DNA from: Larkinella terrae
GTDB lineage: Bacteria; Bacteroidota; Bacteroidia; Cytophagales; Spirosomataceae
Reading direction: 5' to 3'
Length of the DNA: 64,000 nucleotides
Assembly: GCF_009668025.1 (NCBI RefSeq)
Contig: NZ_WJXZ01000002.1
Coordinates: forward strand, 441,216-505,215
Under the pieces are notes generated by a model. The model was not told the DNA's origin. It ran no database searches and was given only the letters and a program-made list of their open reading frames with translations. Position 1 is the first letter of the stretch, and each line of letters opens with the position of its first letter. Shown one piece after another: positions 26,201-33,897 of the stretch. Made by a program: the position numbers and the translations under genes.

Positions 26201-26805
26201 AAATGCTGCGGGGAAAAGTGGCGGGTGTTGAGGTAAAGCAAACCATGATCGGCTATACCGTCAATATCCGGAATGCCATCTCATTTGGCACGGGTAATTC
26301 CATGCAACTTCAGTCGCCGTTGTATTTGCTTGACGGGTCCTACCTGACCGAAACCCCCGACGGAAATGCGTTGCTGAGTTTAAATCCCAGTGATATTGAG
26401 CGGATTGAGGTGCTGAAAAATGCGGCCACATCGGCGATTTACGGCGCACGGGGCGGTAACGGCGTCATTGCGTTTTACACCAAGCGCGGGTTGTCCAAAA
26501 GAACAAAAGCGCCCGAACCCAGCCCCGGACTTAACCAGATGCCGTTTCTCGGTTTTCCGGCCCAGCGGGAGTTTTACGTGCCGCGTTACGAAGAAACCAG
26601 CGCTGCGGTTCTGGCCGACCAGAATGCGCCCATCGACCGCCGGGATGTGCTGTACTGGAAACCGCTGATCCAGACCGATGCCAAGGGAAACACCAATATT
26701 GCCTTTCCGTTATCGGACGTGGTTCGGACCATTCGCGTTGTCGTTCAGGGCATTACAACGGATGGCAGACCGGTAGTGGGGATCACAAAGGTGCGGGTGC
26801 AGTAA
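23230..26805 (+). CDS. Carboxypeptidase-like/MG2/TonB-plug fusion protein
   Basis: A 1191-residue envelope protein. The start at 23230 (MNPFFANRFSKL) gives a signal peptide ending AVAQ; a 54-nt-longer frame covers promoter-like sequence. Order: CarboxypepD_reg-like domain (about 25-110), a region typical of a Bacteroidota unknown family (to about 400), alpha-2-macroglobulin-type MG2 beta domains (about 410-720, starting VFAHIDKPFYVTGDR), another regulatory-like domain (about 840), and a TonB plug-like domain (about 1000-1100, with IERIEVLKNAATSAIYGARG). There is no beta-barrel. Probably surface or periplasmic; function unknown. Confidence 0.82.
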   Translation: MNPFFANRFSKLLAGWLWVFTLYTSAVAQETTTITGRVTEKQTGQPVPFTNVYLNNTTHGTTTDDKGHYRLTNVPLGTIELVASFVGYQPTRLSVRLENTQPRTINLELKSTGLTLADVTVKAKRDKTWERHYREFERELLGRTPFRNQCEIMNPNVLRFTYEKNILKATATEPLVIENRAFGYRIQYDMQYFEVETNGPMYFAGATRFEELKPADNRQAERWRHNRQRAYLGSTRHLMASLVAGNYEKEGFMVYQVNPKIPERTNSTNLFWDINRHLLPVNTDSLIKPGRLLFERRLVSPTPLKVFYTKIISNYSPYRDAPYAYTEFRFPQGMSEITTDGRVTLPLGMLAMGSLGNDRFSSLLPADWQPVSTADKPDSALTAPIEGQVLASDYRLDSVVRHWKLAHPYQAPSVFAHIDKPFYVTGDRLWLSAYVLEPTTGQVLFGDGALHVDLLTPEGKLVQHQWLRISEGRSTGDFRLSDSLATGIYRLRAYTDEDYASTRPAFERAIPVYNFLRTTPNPVANAPADLDVQFLPEGGRWVAGLPTRLALKAVGPDGRGKTVSGRIVDGQGQEVIRFTSNRLGMGSVVLSPKTGQSYLAEVQHDGQVQRVALPAVEPDGLALNVDAVSDTTELVVRILANGSQPDPVVYLTFQSYGQLIQRAKMKLQDGKARLNLPMAVLPPGLCQVTLFDANGQPRAERLIYVLEQTRPVRLSVTHEKAKYTPRERVVLNLNVSDQPNAPAVATLSASVTDADQIPEDSAGADIRTHLLLTGDLRGRVEQPGFFFKDTTTATRRALDDLLLTQGWRRIGLRKPESAGDTLGGIVFSGRVLDEKRNPVPFAELLVAAPASTQNIPHSIGTNRYGRFRMAGLSVTDTLQLIVQVMNTQFKSVKATVELDTAGSVWKPVKRVAEPAPDWRQFQHQLDLARLRQETDPGLYRDKQVKVLKEVTIKGYRPKEREEESGPRSLHGTADATLLFDARSPVYANVYEMLRGKVAGVEVKQTMIGYTVNIRNAISFGTGNSMQLQSPLYLLDGSYLTETPDGNALLSLNPSDIERIEVLKNAATSAIYGARGGNGVIAFYTKRGLSKRTKAPEPSPGLNQMPFLGFPAQREFYVPRYEETSAAVLADQNAPIDRRDVLYWKPLIQTDAKGNTNIAFPLSDVVRTIRVVVQGITTDGRPVVGITKVRVQ

Positions 26806-26820
26806 ACCCATTTTTTATGT

Positions 26821-26901
26821 TCGTGATTCGGTGTTCGTTATTCATTATTCGATATGAAAGGCTCAAATATCGAATAATGAATAACGAACACCGAATTACG
26901 A
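26821..26901. repeat. 35-bp inverted repeat between convergent genes
   Basis: Arms 26821-26855 and 26867-26901 pair at 34 of 35 positions (core GGTGTTCGTTATTCATTATT) with an 11-nt loop. It lies between convergent genes and could terminate both, though T-runs are absent. Confidence 0.85.
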
Positions 26902-26912
26902 AATCTGCCGAC

Positions 26913-27440
26913 TCACTCTTCCTCCATCTCCCCAAAAAGCGCCTTCAGTTCTTTCGCATCGTGCGGTTTCATGCGCCCGGCCAGTACCAGACGGAGTTGC
27001 CGACGGCGGAGCGCGCTGGCGTACAACTCTTTTTCGGCATCGGTTTCGGGCGTTACGGGCGGAACTTCGATCGGGCGGCCGTTTTGATCGACGGCAACGA
27101 AGGTGTAAAACGCGCGATTGGTGCTCATGCGCGTGCCCGCCGGGATATCTTCCGCCCAGACTTCAATATTGACCTCCATCGACGAGTTAAAGGCCCGTGT
27201 AACCTTGGCCTGCATCGTGACGATATTTCCCAGCTTGACTGGTTCCGAAAACGAGACGTTATCGACCGAAGCGGTGACGACAACGCGGTTGGAATGTTTC
27301 TGGGCCGAAATGGCCGCACAAATATCCATCCAGTGGAGCAATCGTCCGCCCATCAGGTTGTTGAGGGTGTTGGTATCGTTGGGCAATACCATTTCGGTCA
27401 TCGTGACGAGGGATTCGTGGGCAAATTTGGGCTGTGGCAT
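26913..27440 (-). CDS. Acyl-CoA thioesterase (hotdog fold)
   Basis: A 175-residue cytosolic hotdog protein of the acyl-CoA hydrolase group (YciA/BACH-like) that cleaves acyl-CoA to acid and CoA. It shows NTLNNLMGGRLLHWMD (about 23-38), where the Asn and Asp shape the active site, and VTASVDNVSFSEPVKLG (about 55-71). An acidic/helical C-terminal tail ends EMEEE. Length is typical. Confidence 0.92.
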   Translation of the reverse strand: MPQPKFAHESLVTMTEMVLPNDTNTLNNLMGGRLLHWMDICAAISAQKHSNRVVVTASVDNVSFSEPVKLGNIVTMQAKVTRAFNSSMEVNIEVWAEDIPAGTRMSTNRAFYTFVAVDQNGRPIEVPPVTPETDAEKELYASALRRRQLRLVLAGRMKPHDAKELKALFGEMEEE

Positions 27441-27477
27441 GCCGAAATTTACAAAATATTCGATTTGATTGACGGAT

Positions 27478-28962
27478 TTAGCGGTTTTGGGCAGTCCAGG
27501 TTTTTCGAATGCTCAGAAAACCGCCCACCGAATTCTCATACAATTGACCGGCATCGGCGGCTACGGCGGCCGTTATGACAGAACCGCCCAGCCAGGACAC
27601 CGGAATTCCCAATTGCACCAGCGACGAAAACTGACGCGGTTTTTCGGGATACGGAACGTCGTAGGTGCCGTAGTTGAGGCTGTAGGAGGCTTTTGCGAGC
27701 AGATCCATTCGTCCGGCTACAAGCGCGCGGAGTCCCAGATGGAAAAGCTGAATGCGGTTGTTGGTGACGATCCAGGTCGAACTATCCTGGTATTTGGCCT
27801 GCACATCGGGATACCGCGTGAGAAACGGGGAGCCCAAAATCCGGTCCCGGTAGGCCCACCCTTCGCGGTACTGCGAATTATTGAAGTAATTGTCGCGACC
27901 TTCGCCCCGGCGCAGGGTGCTGAGGCCGTATAAATCCAGAAACGAACCGCTCTGACTTTTGGTCAGCAGAACTTCCAGCAGCAGATCTTTCACCTGAAAA
28001 ACCGCATTCGACGAAACCGCCCGGTGGAGTTTGATGCCGGTTAAACCGTCGGGCAGGTTGGCAAAAATCATCCCGGACGAGTCTTCAAACGGATGCTGAT
28101 GATACAGAAACAGGCTGTGGGTTTTGCCCGGAATTTCCAGACCAAAATCGTAGCTGCCGAGGTGGTTGCCAACCCGGTTATAGCCGTCGAAGTTCGTATA
28201 ATTGGCCCCGCCCTGCTTGTTGCGGTGCTGGACCGTCAGGAAAACCATCCCAAAATCGCTCAGCCGACCGGGAAGTTGCCCGTTTACGGCCAGATTCGGA
28301 TCGAGGTAGGCCGATTTTCCGCCCCATTGCGCATTGTGATTGATGCCGGCATATAACCGAAAACCCCACGACGGTTTTCCGAGTCGCCAGATGGTCGATT
28401 TCTGGTGCAGAAACGAATGCTGCATGTAGTCGGTGTTGGCAAACCAGCCGTGCGCGATAAAGGCGTTGACGCCGAGCCAGCCGTCGCGCCAGAGTGGCGT
28501 AAAACCGCTGGTGCCAAACCGGATTTTAGTCATGGGAAGCGCATTCCCCGACCACGACCAACTCCCTGAGGATAAGGTCGTATCGACCAGCCCGATCACT
28601 TCCCGGCGACGACCCGCTACCAGCTCGAGCGCCCGGTGCGTCACCCGAACGTAGGCTTCGGGCAGCAAAAGTTGATTTACTTTTCCGGTATTTCCCACCA
28701 CCTCGGCCCGGTAATCCAATGTCCAGGCGCGTCGGCTTCGGGTGCTGGTATCGACCAACGGAGCGGTGCCGTAAGCCCCTATTCGCAGGGTAGCGATGGG
28801 GTTTTGGGTAGGAATAATGCCAAATTGATTGGTTCGCAGCCAGAAAGGCGTTTGCTCCGTGCTGGCTGCCAGGCCACCGATCTCCGCGTAAGGAATAATC
28901 CGGTTCTGGGCGCTGCTCTGGTAAACTAAAATCAGGAGCAGAAAACCGTAGAGTTGTTTCAT
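27478..28962 (-). CDS. Capsule assembly Wzi family protein (first copy)
   Basis: A 494-residue outer-membrane beta-barrel protein; a signal peptide (to about residue 18, YQSSAQ) is followed by repeated amphipathic strands ending with a C-terminal half typical of Bacteroidota Wzi homologues. In E. coli Wzi binds group 1 capsule at the cell surface. It is clearly paralogous to the protein at 42060: both share TPFWLR(A/T)NQFG, EVxGLVDTTLSSGS and WSGNALP motifs. This copy lies outside the capsule locus, next to the AsmA-like gene, so it may serve another polymer. Confidence 0.86.
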   Translation of the reverse strand: MKQLYGFLLLILVYQSSAQNRIIPYAEIGGLAASTEQTPFWLRTNQFGIIPTQNPIATLRIGAYGTAPLVDTSTRSRRAWTLDYRAEVVGNTGKVNQLLLPEAYVRVTHRALELVAGRRREVIGLVDTTLSSGSWSWSGNALPMTKIRFGTSGFTPLWRDGWLGVNAFIAHGWFANTDYMQHSFLHQKSTIWRLGKPSWGFRLYAGINHNAQWGGKSAYLDPNLAVNGQLPGRLSDFGMVFLTVQHRNKQGGANYTNFDGYNRVGNHLGSYDFGLEIPGKTHSLFLYHQHPFEDSSGMIFANLPDGLTGIKLHRAVSSNAVFQVKDLLLEVLLTKSQSGSFLDLYGLSTLRRGEGRDNYFNNSQYREGWAYRDRILGSPFLTRYPDVQAKYQDSSTWIVTNNRIQLFHLGLRALVAGRMDLLAKASYSLNYGTYDVPYPEKPRQFSSLVQLGIPVSWLGGSVITAAVAADAGQLYENSVGGFLSIRKTWTAQNR

Positions 28963-28995
28963 ACGATTGCTAAGCTACTGATTTTGTTGCTATTC

Positions 28996-30195
28996 TCACG
29001 AATTCTTCTCCTTTTTCCGAGCCTCTTTGCGCTCTTCCCGTTTTTTCTTCCGTTCTTCTTTACGCTCTTCGCGCCGTTCTTTGCGTTCGGCTTTCTTTTT
29101 TTCGCGGTTTTCCTTGTAATCCTCTTTCAGGTTTTCAACCGCATCTTTGAAGGTCACGGTATTATCAAATTCCTTCGTGAAGGCTTCGACGTAGGCATTC
29201 CGCAGAACACCGATAATGATGGGCCATACCTCGGTTTTTGTGTTCTCAACCGTTCCCCGCAGCGGAATCCGCGTGGCGACCTGATCTTTCTTCTGGTTTT
29301 TGAGAATCTCCGTACCAGCCTGTGCCAGCAATTCGGTGAAAAACCGGCCAACCGTCCGGTTTTCACCGGGTTCTTTCAGCTTGAAGATTTTCATGTCTTT
29401 GGTCAGCGGTTTGAAATAACCCACCAGCCGACCGTCGTACATCGCCATTTCGCTGTATACACTCACCGTTCCGCGCTCAAAATCAACGTTGCCGTACTTC
29501 CGCGCCAGGTCATTGAGTTTGACCAGTTGCAGATTATCCAGACTGAGGTTGTAATTGAAATCCGGCAGTGGTTTGAGCAGGTACATGCCTGCCGCGAATT
29601 TCATGGTGCCGCCCCAGCCCGGCACGTCTCCCGTCGCCGTTACCGGCGACGGCAACCGGCCCTGCTTTTCCTCGACGTTGCGAATATTGCGAATTTCGAG
29701 GGCGAATTTCTGGAGCGAAAGGTTCGTTTTGGTGGCTTCAAACAGGTTTACGAGGTCCACTTTCCCGTCGAAAGCCGCAAACCGGTTGATTTTGATGGGC
29801 AAAATATCCTTCACCAGCTTGGTCCAGTCGAGTTCTTTACCGGTTTGGCTGGCCTGTTCATTATAACTGAAAGCAAAGTTCAATTCGGGGCGATATACCT
29901 CGACCTCGCCCACCAAAGCACCTTTGAACAGCGATTTCCATTCAACCGACAGATCGATTTTAGGAGCGTACAGAAAAGGTTCCTTGATTTTACCGTTGAT
30001 CTTGCGGATGCGCAGTTCTTTGATCTGGTAAGAACCCGTAATAAGCGCAATATCGACATCCTCGACATGGCCGGTGTAGGAGCCCATGTCCGCCATCAAT
30101 TTGTTGAGATAGCGCAGAACGAAATACGGAAGCAGCAATCTGGCGACTATCAATAGAATGACAACCGCCAGAATAATTTTTGTGGAGCGTTTCAA
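28996..30195 (-). CDS. AsmA/DUF748-like membrane-anchored protein with a charged tail
   Basis: A 399-residue protein with an N-terminal membrane anchor (residues 7-26), then a beta-rich periplasmic region typical of DUF748/AsmA-like bridge-type proteins (ITGSYQIKELRIRKINGKI, about 52-70; TLSGKLDL-like strands further on). The last 60 residues are almost entirely Lys, Arg and Glu (for example KKAERKERREERKEERK), a predicted charged helix. The family is associated with envelope lipid handling. Immediately upstream of the first Wzi gene on the same strand, with a 33-nt gap, so likely co-transcribed. Confidence 0.78.
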   Translation of the reverse strand: MKRSTKIILAVVILLIVARLLLPYFVLRYLNKLMADMGSYTGHVEDVDIALITGSYQIKELRIRKINGKIKEPFLYAPKIDLSVEWKSLFKGALVGEVEVYRPELNFAFSYNEQASQTGKELDWTKLVKDILPIKINRFAAFDGKVDLVNLFEATKTNLSLQKFALEIRNIRNVEEKQGRLPSPVTATGDVPGWGGTMKFAAGMYLLKPLPDFNYNLSLDNLQLVKLNDLARKYGNVDFERGTVSVYSEMAMYDGRLVGYFKPLTKDMKIFKLKEPGENRTVGRFFTELLAQAGTEILKNQKKDQVATRIPLRGTVENTKTEVWPIIIGVLRNAYVEAFTKEFDNTVTFKDAVENLKEDYKENREKKKAERKERREERKEERKKKREERKEARKKEKNS

Positions 30196-30272
30196 AGCAA
30201 CAAATGATTAATGTTGCCTATAAAACCGGAAACAAACAGAATGGTTACGTGCCGCCGTACGATCGTGCGGTT

Positions 30273-31046
30273 TTACCGATGGCTGGGTGAGAATTTCCGG
30301 CCGTCGAGCGTCGCGTATTTAAAATCGGCGGGGCCGTCAAAAACCGTATTGTCAAAACTGGAATTGCGGGGCAAGTGCGTGTATTTGAAATCGGCCATGC
30401 TGTCGAAGCGCGTGCTGTTGAAATTGGCACCTTCGTCGAATTTCGTGTATTTAAAATCGGCGTACTGGCTGAAACGGGCCTTACTAAATCCGATTTCTTC
30501 TCTAAAACCGGTGTATTTGAAATTGCCCAAAGCGCTGAACCGGACGTCGCTGAAGTCGGCGGCTGCCCGGAATTTCGCGTACTTAAAGTTGGCTTCTTCC
30601 CGGAAGCTGCTGCCGGTAAACAACGCCCGCTGTTTGAAATCCGAGTATTTGAATTCAGATCCTTTTTCGAACGTACAGTTTTCAAACGTGACGGCTTCCA
30701 TGAAATGGGCCGTATACGTCACGCCGTTTCCGCTCCACCGACGACCTTCTTTGTCGATGTGTTTATACGCCAGAAAATTGCCTTTGAACGTGCAGTTCCG
30801 AAACGTGAGCGGGGTTTCAACGGTAGTTTCGTAAGCGTCGTTATCGCCCCAGATACTTTCGTTCGCGCGTTTTTTATTGGCAAGTTCCGTCAGGTCGAGT
30901 TCGCCGGTGATGGTGGCGTTTTCGTAGGAAACCACCTCTTTGCGGTTGATTTTAGCTATTATCTCGCTGGCATTAACCGTACGTTGCGCCCACGTGGCTG
31001 GCAGGATGGCAATCACAAACAGAAGGGTAGTCAGTACATTTTTCAT
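30273..31046 (-). CDS. Secreted pentapeptide-repeat-like protein
   Basis: A 257-residue exported protein. The start at 31046 gives the signal peptide MKNVLTTLLFVIAILPATWA. From about residue 70 to the end it is built of stacked strands in which F(K/S)Y or ADFKY recurs about every 20 residues (ANFKYAKF, GNFKYTGF, ADFKYTKF, ADFKYTHL, ADFKYATL), as in pentapeptide-repeat right-handed beta-helices. Function unknown; a periplasmic or surface role is inferred. An in-frame extension upstream to 31169 would run into the inverted repeat and has no signal peptide. Confidence 0.82.
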   Translation of the reverse strand: MKNVLTTLLFVIAILPATWAQRTVNASEIIAKINRKEVVSYENATITGELDLTELANKKRANESIWGDNDAYETTVETPLTFRNCTFKGNFLAYKHIDKEGRRWSGNGVTYTAHFMEAVTFENCTFEKGSEFKYSDFKQRALFTGSSFREEANFKYAKFRAAADFSDVRFSALGNFKYTGFREEIGFSKARFSQYADFKYTKFDEGANFNSTRFDSMADFKYTHLPRNSSFDNTVFDGPADFKYATLDGRKFSPSHR

Positions 31047-31111
31047 AAAGGAAGATCTGATTTTCCCTAAGGATGAAAATACGCTGGCAAAGGTTGCATG
31101 AGGTTTTGAAG

Positions 31112-31207
31112 GAATGCTAAATGTAAAATGATGAACGCCAAATGTAAAAGTGCCGGATTGGAAAAACACTTTTACATTTGGCGTTCATCATTTTACATTT
31201 AGCATTC
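31112..31207. repeat. Perfect 41-bp inverted repeat
   Basis: Arms 31112-31152 and 31167-31207 are exact reverse complements over 41 bp (core AATGATGAACGCCAAATGTA) with a 14-nt loop. It is the longest perfect hairpin in the window and shares the word ATGATGAACG with the repeats at 12319 and 13505. It lies between two - strand genes. Confidence 0.92.
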
Positions 31208-31210
31208 AAC

Positions 31211-31576
31211 TTACGGTAGCCACAGCGCTTTGTCGTAGGCGATTTCGTAGTCGAATTCTTCGAGGGGCGTGAAGTCGGCAAACTTTCCGGCTTCGTCCAT
31301 CCGGATTGCATACCACAAACCGGTGGCATCGCGGAGTAAAAGCCGGTAGCCATAGAGTGGGTGGTAAGTGTCGCCGTCGGTGCGGTGATCCCAACCGGTT
31401 TGTAATTCAATGGCAAAGGCAATCTGCGCCAGTGCTTCGTTGATGTGCGCCATCAGGCTGCCAAAACTGTCTAATTCTTCCATCCAGATCACCAGTCCAT
31501 CGATTCCCCAATCGAATAGGGGAGCAGCAGAAACGCGATCGGACGGTTGGGTGATAACAATTTCGTTTGCGATCAT
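31211..31576 (-). CDS. Hypothetical protein
   Basis: A 121-residue soluble acidic protein starting MIANEIVITQPSDRV and ending YDKALWLP. Notable features are many aromatic residues (WGIDGLVIWMEE, GYRLLLRDATGLWYAIRMDE) and no signal or membrane segment. I recognise no family. It follows the nuclease gene on the same strand (77-nt gap), so it may belong to that small unit. Confidence 0.6.
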   Translation of the reverse strand: MIANEIVITQPSDRVSAAPLFDWGIDGLVIWMEELDSFGSLMAHINEALAQIAFAIELQTGWDHRTDGDTYHPLYGYRLLLRDATGLWYAIRMDEAGKFADFTPLEEFDYEIAYDKALWLP

Positions 31577-31652
31577 TGTGATGACTAAAAAATGAAAAAT
31601 GATGAGTGTAGAATGCTGAATGTCAATGTTTTATTGTCAGCGTCTGTTTCTG

Positions 31653-32360
31653 TTACGACGCCTGGCGCAGCCACATACCGGTTTCTTCCGGCTGTTGCTC
31701 CTTCCACTTGCGGAGCCAGAATCGGTATTTTTTTCGTCCGTAATCCACAAAATCCGGAATCGAAGTGGCATCGACGGCAAAAAGCCGGTGCGGTTTCTGT
31801 TTCTGAACGCCGATCAAGACAAACCGGAACTGGCGGGTTTGCGCCCATTCCTGATTGTCGGAATGACGGAGGCTGTCGAGGTAAAAGGCCACCTGCCGGT
31901 CGTAATCGTAGTCGTAACAGCTTTGCAGAAACTGGCTCTGGGTGCGGGCCGAAGTGGTTTTGAAATCCAGCACCAGCACACTCCGGTTTTTAGGACTGGT
32001 ATAAACCATGTCCAGACGAGCCTTGCAGGCCAGTTCGGTCGTTGGATCGGTAAAAAGCACGATGCGTTCGCGTTCCGATTTCCGCAGATACCGGCTGCAG
32101 AACGAATCGCGACGAACCTGCTCGGTCAGGTGTTCCAGACGTCCCGATTCGACCGGTTTCATGTCGGGCAGCAATTGCTCGATGATTCCGCCGACGCTTT
32201 CCGGTTCCAGGAGGTGTGAATGGAAAGCCCGCCCGAACTGCATTGCCCGCTGCGGAACAAACCGATTCGAAGTATAGCCCAAACTCTCTTCCTTCAGCCG
32301 GGTCAGATCGGAATTCGAGACCCTCGGAATGGAACGATAGTCGATCAATTCGGTAATCAT
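31653..32360 (-). CDS. PD-(D/E)XK nuclease, exonuclease VIII-like
   Basis: A 235-residue protein like the PDDEXK domain of phage and RecE-type exodeoxyribonuclease VIII. Motifs: the N-terminal MQFGRAFHSHLLEPE (about 39-53, the usual GxAxHxxLLEP region), the first catalytic Asp in KARLDMVY (about 113-120), the D-x-K core in LVLDFKTT (about 129-136) and the downstream YDRQVAFYLDSL (about 152-163), a QxxxY-type motif. It probably degrades or trims linear DNA; recombination partners of the RecT type are not obvious next to it. Confidence 0.75.
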   Translation of the reverse strand: MITELIDYRSIPRVSNSDLTRLKEESLGYTSNRFVPQRAMQFGRAFHSHLLEPESVGGIIEQLLPDMKPVESGRLEHLTEQVRRDSFCSRYLRKSERERIVLFTDPTTELACKARLDMVYTSPKNRSVLVLDFKTTSARTQSQFLQSCYDYDYDRQVAFYLDSLRHSDNQEWAQTRQFRFVLIGVQKQKPHRLFAVDATSIPDFVDYGRKKYRFWLRKWKEQQPEETGMWLRQAS

Positions 32361-32462
32361 ACGGATTGTATTTTGATGAAGTATAAAAATCTGTTTGGCA
32401 AGGTCGGGCCGGGAAGATCAGCACTGGCTGATCTTCCCGGCTAAAAACCGGTCATACAAAAA

Positions 32463-33143
32463 CTAGTTCAGCAGATGAATCCCGTTCTCGGTCAATGACT
32501 CTTCGGTCGGGTTGAGAAACGGATTGTAGTAATTGTAGGCGGTTTTGATGTTGGCGATGTCGGTCAGCGTTTCCTGGCGGAAAATTTTGTTTTCCTGGCC
32601 AAACGCTTTCAGCGCAGCGGTTTCTTCCGGATCGGCCAGTTTGTAGCTAAACGTGGCGATGTAATACACGCCCTTTGGCTGAATCTTGGTATTTTCCTTT
32701 TTTTCAGCCACAGCCGTAATCACCACATCAGCCAGCGTCAGGTCGTCGTAGAACAGCGGTTCGATCAGTCGGAAGATGTTATCGACCGAATAACCGTGAA
32801 ACAAAATCGCCGATACGCAATTCTTGTCATCGATAAAAAAGATCTCGGCCCAGTTTTTGGTACCCATATTCAAAATATTATCGGTAAAGATGCGCCAGGC
32901 AATTGGCTGGAATGTAAGCGCGCGACCGTTCGATGGGCCCCCCAGTTTTTCGGTGCCATTGATGTTAAAGATGCCCTCTTTGGCGTCGAAACGGTATTGG
33001 CGAGGGTGCCCTTCCAGGTATTTGTAACGACCGACAGTGGGATTTGCAACGACTTCATCCGTCGTTTCGTTAACCTTCTGATAAAGTTTCAGTTCCAAAC
33101 CATTTTGATTTGTTGCGCCGGTGTTGTTTTTTTGTGTGTTCAT
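32463..33143 (-). CDS. Hypothetical protein linked to the nuclease gene
   Basis: A 226-residue soluble protein, start MNTQKNNTGATNQNG, end ENGIHLLN. It contains FNINGTEKLGGPSNGRALTF (about 59-78), AEIFFIDDKNCVSAILFHGY (about 99-118) and a beta-rich middle. I recognise no family. It precedes the exonuclease-VIII-like gene on the same strand and faces the XRE regulator across a shared regulatory gap, so a role in the same pathway (for example DNA binding) is possible but unproved. Confidence 0.7.
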   Translation of the reverse strand: MNTQKNNTGATNQNGLELKLYQKVNETTDEVVANPTVGRYKYLEGHPRQYRFDAKEGIFNINGTEKLGGPSNGRALTFQPIAWRIFTDNILNMGTKNWAEIFFIDDKNCVSAILFHGYSVDNIFRLIEPLFYDDLTLADVVITAVAEKKENTKIQPKGVYYIATFSYKLADPEETAALKAFGQENKIFRQETLTDIANIKTAYNYYNPFLNPTEESLTENGIHLLN

Positions 33144-33239
33144 TAGTATTTGTTGTTTACTGTTCGGACAGGGGGACCGCTATGCGATCCCTTTTGCCTT
33201 TTCAGGGGGTTTGTATTTAAGTTTAAATATACACAATAG

Positions 33240-33264
33240 TATGTATAATACAAAATGATACATA
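33240..33264. promoter_or_regulatory. Operator-like inverted repeat TATGTAT-N11-ATACATA
   Basis: Perfect 7-bp arms at 33240-33246 and 33258-33264, overlapping a smaller palindrome TGTATAATACA (33242-33252). The half-site ATACATA occurs again at 33408-33414 beside the promoter of the XRE gene. This is consistent with one regulator controlling both divergent genes. Confidence 0.5.
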
Positions 33265-33412
33265 GAAAGATTTCATAAAAATTACTTTTGCCGGAAAACC
33301 GCTGAGAAAAAAGCCTTCACTGCCCTTTTTTAGCGTTTATACCGACTTCTGCTTTTAAGTTGCCGGAAATTCATCTAGATTGGAAGACGGAACCTATGTG
33401 CTAAAAAATACA

Positions 33413-33420
33413 TACTTTTG
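33413..33420 (+). promoter_or_regulatory. -7 element of the XRE regulator gene
   Basis: TACTTTTG matches TAnnTTTG exactly, 20 nt before the ATG at 33441; no well-placed -33 TTG is seen. It overlaps the half-site ATACATA at 33408-33414. Confidence 0.4.
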
Positions 33421-33440
33421 TGTAAATTATTTGATTGCGT

Positions 33441-33866
33441 ATGCCCATCGGAGCGCGTTTGCAGCAGTTGATCGATGCCCTGGACATCAGTGTTCTGGAA
33501 TTTGCCCGGCAATTGGGTGAGAAACGGGGTGAAAAGGTATACCACATTTTACACGGTCGTTTGAAGCCCCGGTACGAAACTTTACAAAAAATTTTATCGG
33601 CTTATCCCACCGTCAACGCCGACTGGCTGCTGCGGGGTGAAGGGCTGATGTTCCGGACGTTACCACAAACTCCGCTGGCTGCCATCACGTTAGACGACCG
33701 GCTGCGAAATATGGAGTTTCTTTTGTTTCAGTTAAACGAACGTGTAGCTTTGTTACAACAAACGAACGACTTGCTCCGGCAGGAACTGGAGGAAGTTATC
33801 GGTCAAAAAAAAGTCATTAGTCTCTCATACGTTAGTCGTCGGTCAGATTTATCTTCGGAAAGCTGA
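33441..33866 (+). CDS. XRE-type HTH regulator with coiled-coil tail
   Basis: A 141-residue DNA-binding protein. An XRE-like helix-turn-helix spans about residues 1-60 (LQQLIDALDISVLEFARQLG, then YHILHGRLKPRYETLQKIL, ending TVNADWLLRGEG). A leucine-rich coiled coil follows (about 90-120) and probably dimerises. The ATG at 33441 is chosen; a TTG two codons earlier is also open. It is divergent from the nuclease-linked genes and lies just before the capsule locus, so it could regulate either side. Confidence 0.82.
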   Translation: MPIGARLQQLIDALDISVLEFARQLGEKRGEKVYHILHGRLKPRYETLQKILSAYPTVNADWLLRGEGLMFRTLPQTPLAAITLDDRLRNMEFLLFQLNERVALLQQTNDLLRQELEEVIGQKKVISLSYVSRRSDLSSES

Positions 33867-33897
33867 TAAGTGCGGGATTCGCGACTTTATACAATCT

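Noticed and set aside
25066-26241. A 391-codon - strand frame opposite the MG2/plug protein
   Set aside because: The + strand frame is continuous with a signal peptide and domain motifs; the antisense frame has none.
28954-30156. A 400-codon + strand frame opposite the AsmA-like gene
   Set aside because: Its Phe-rich start is the complement of the Lys/Glu-rich tail of the real gene, and the - strand frame has an anchor and family-like strands.
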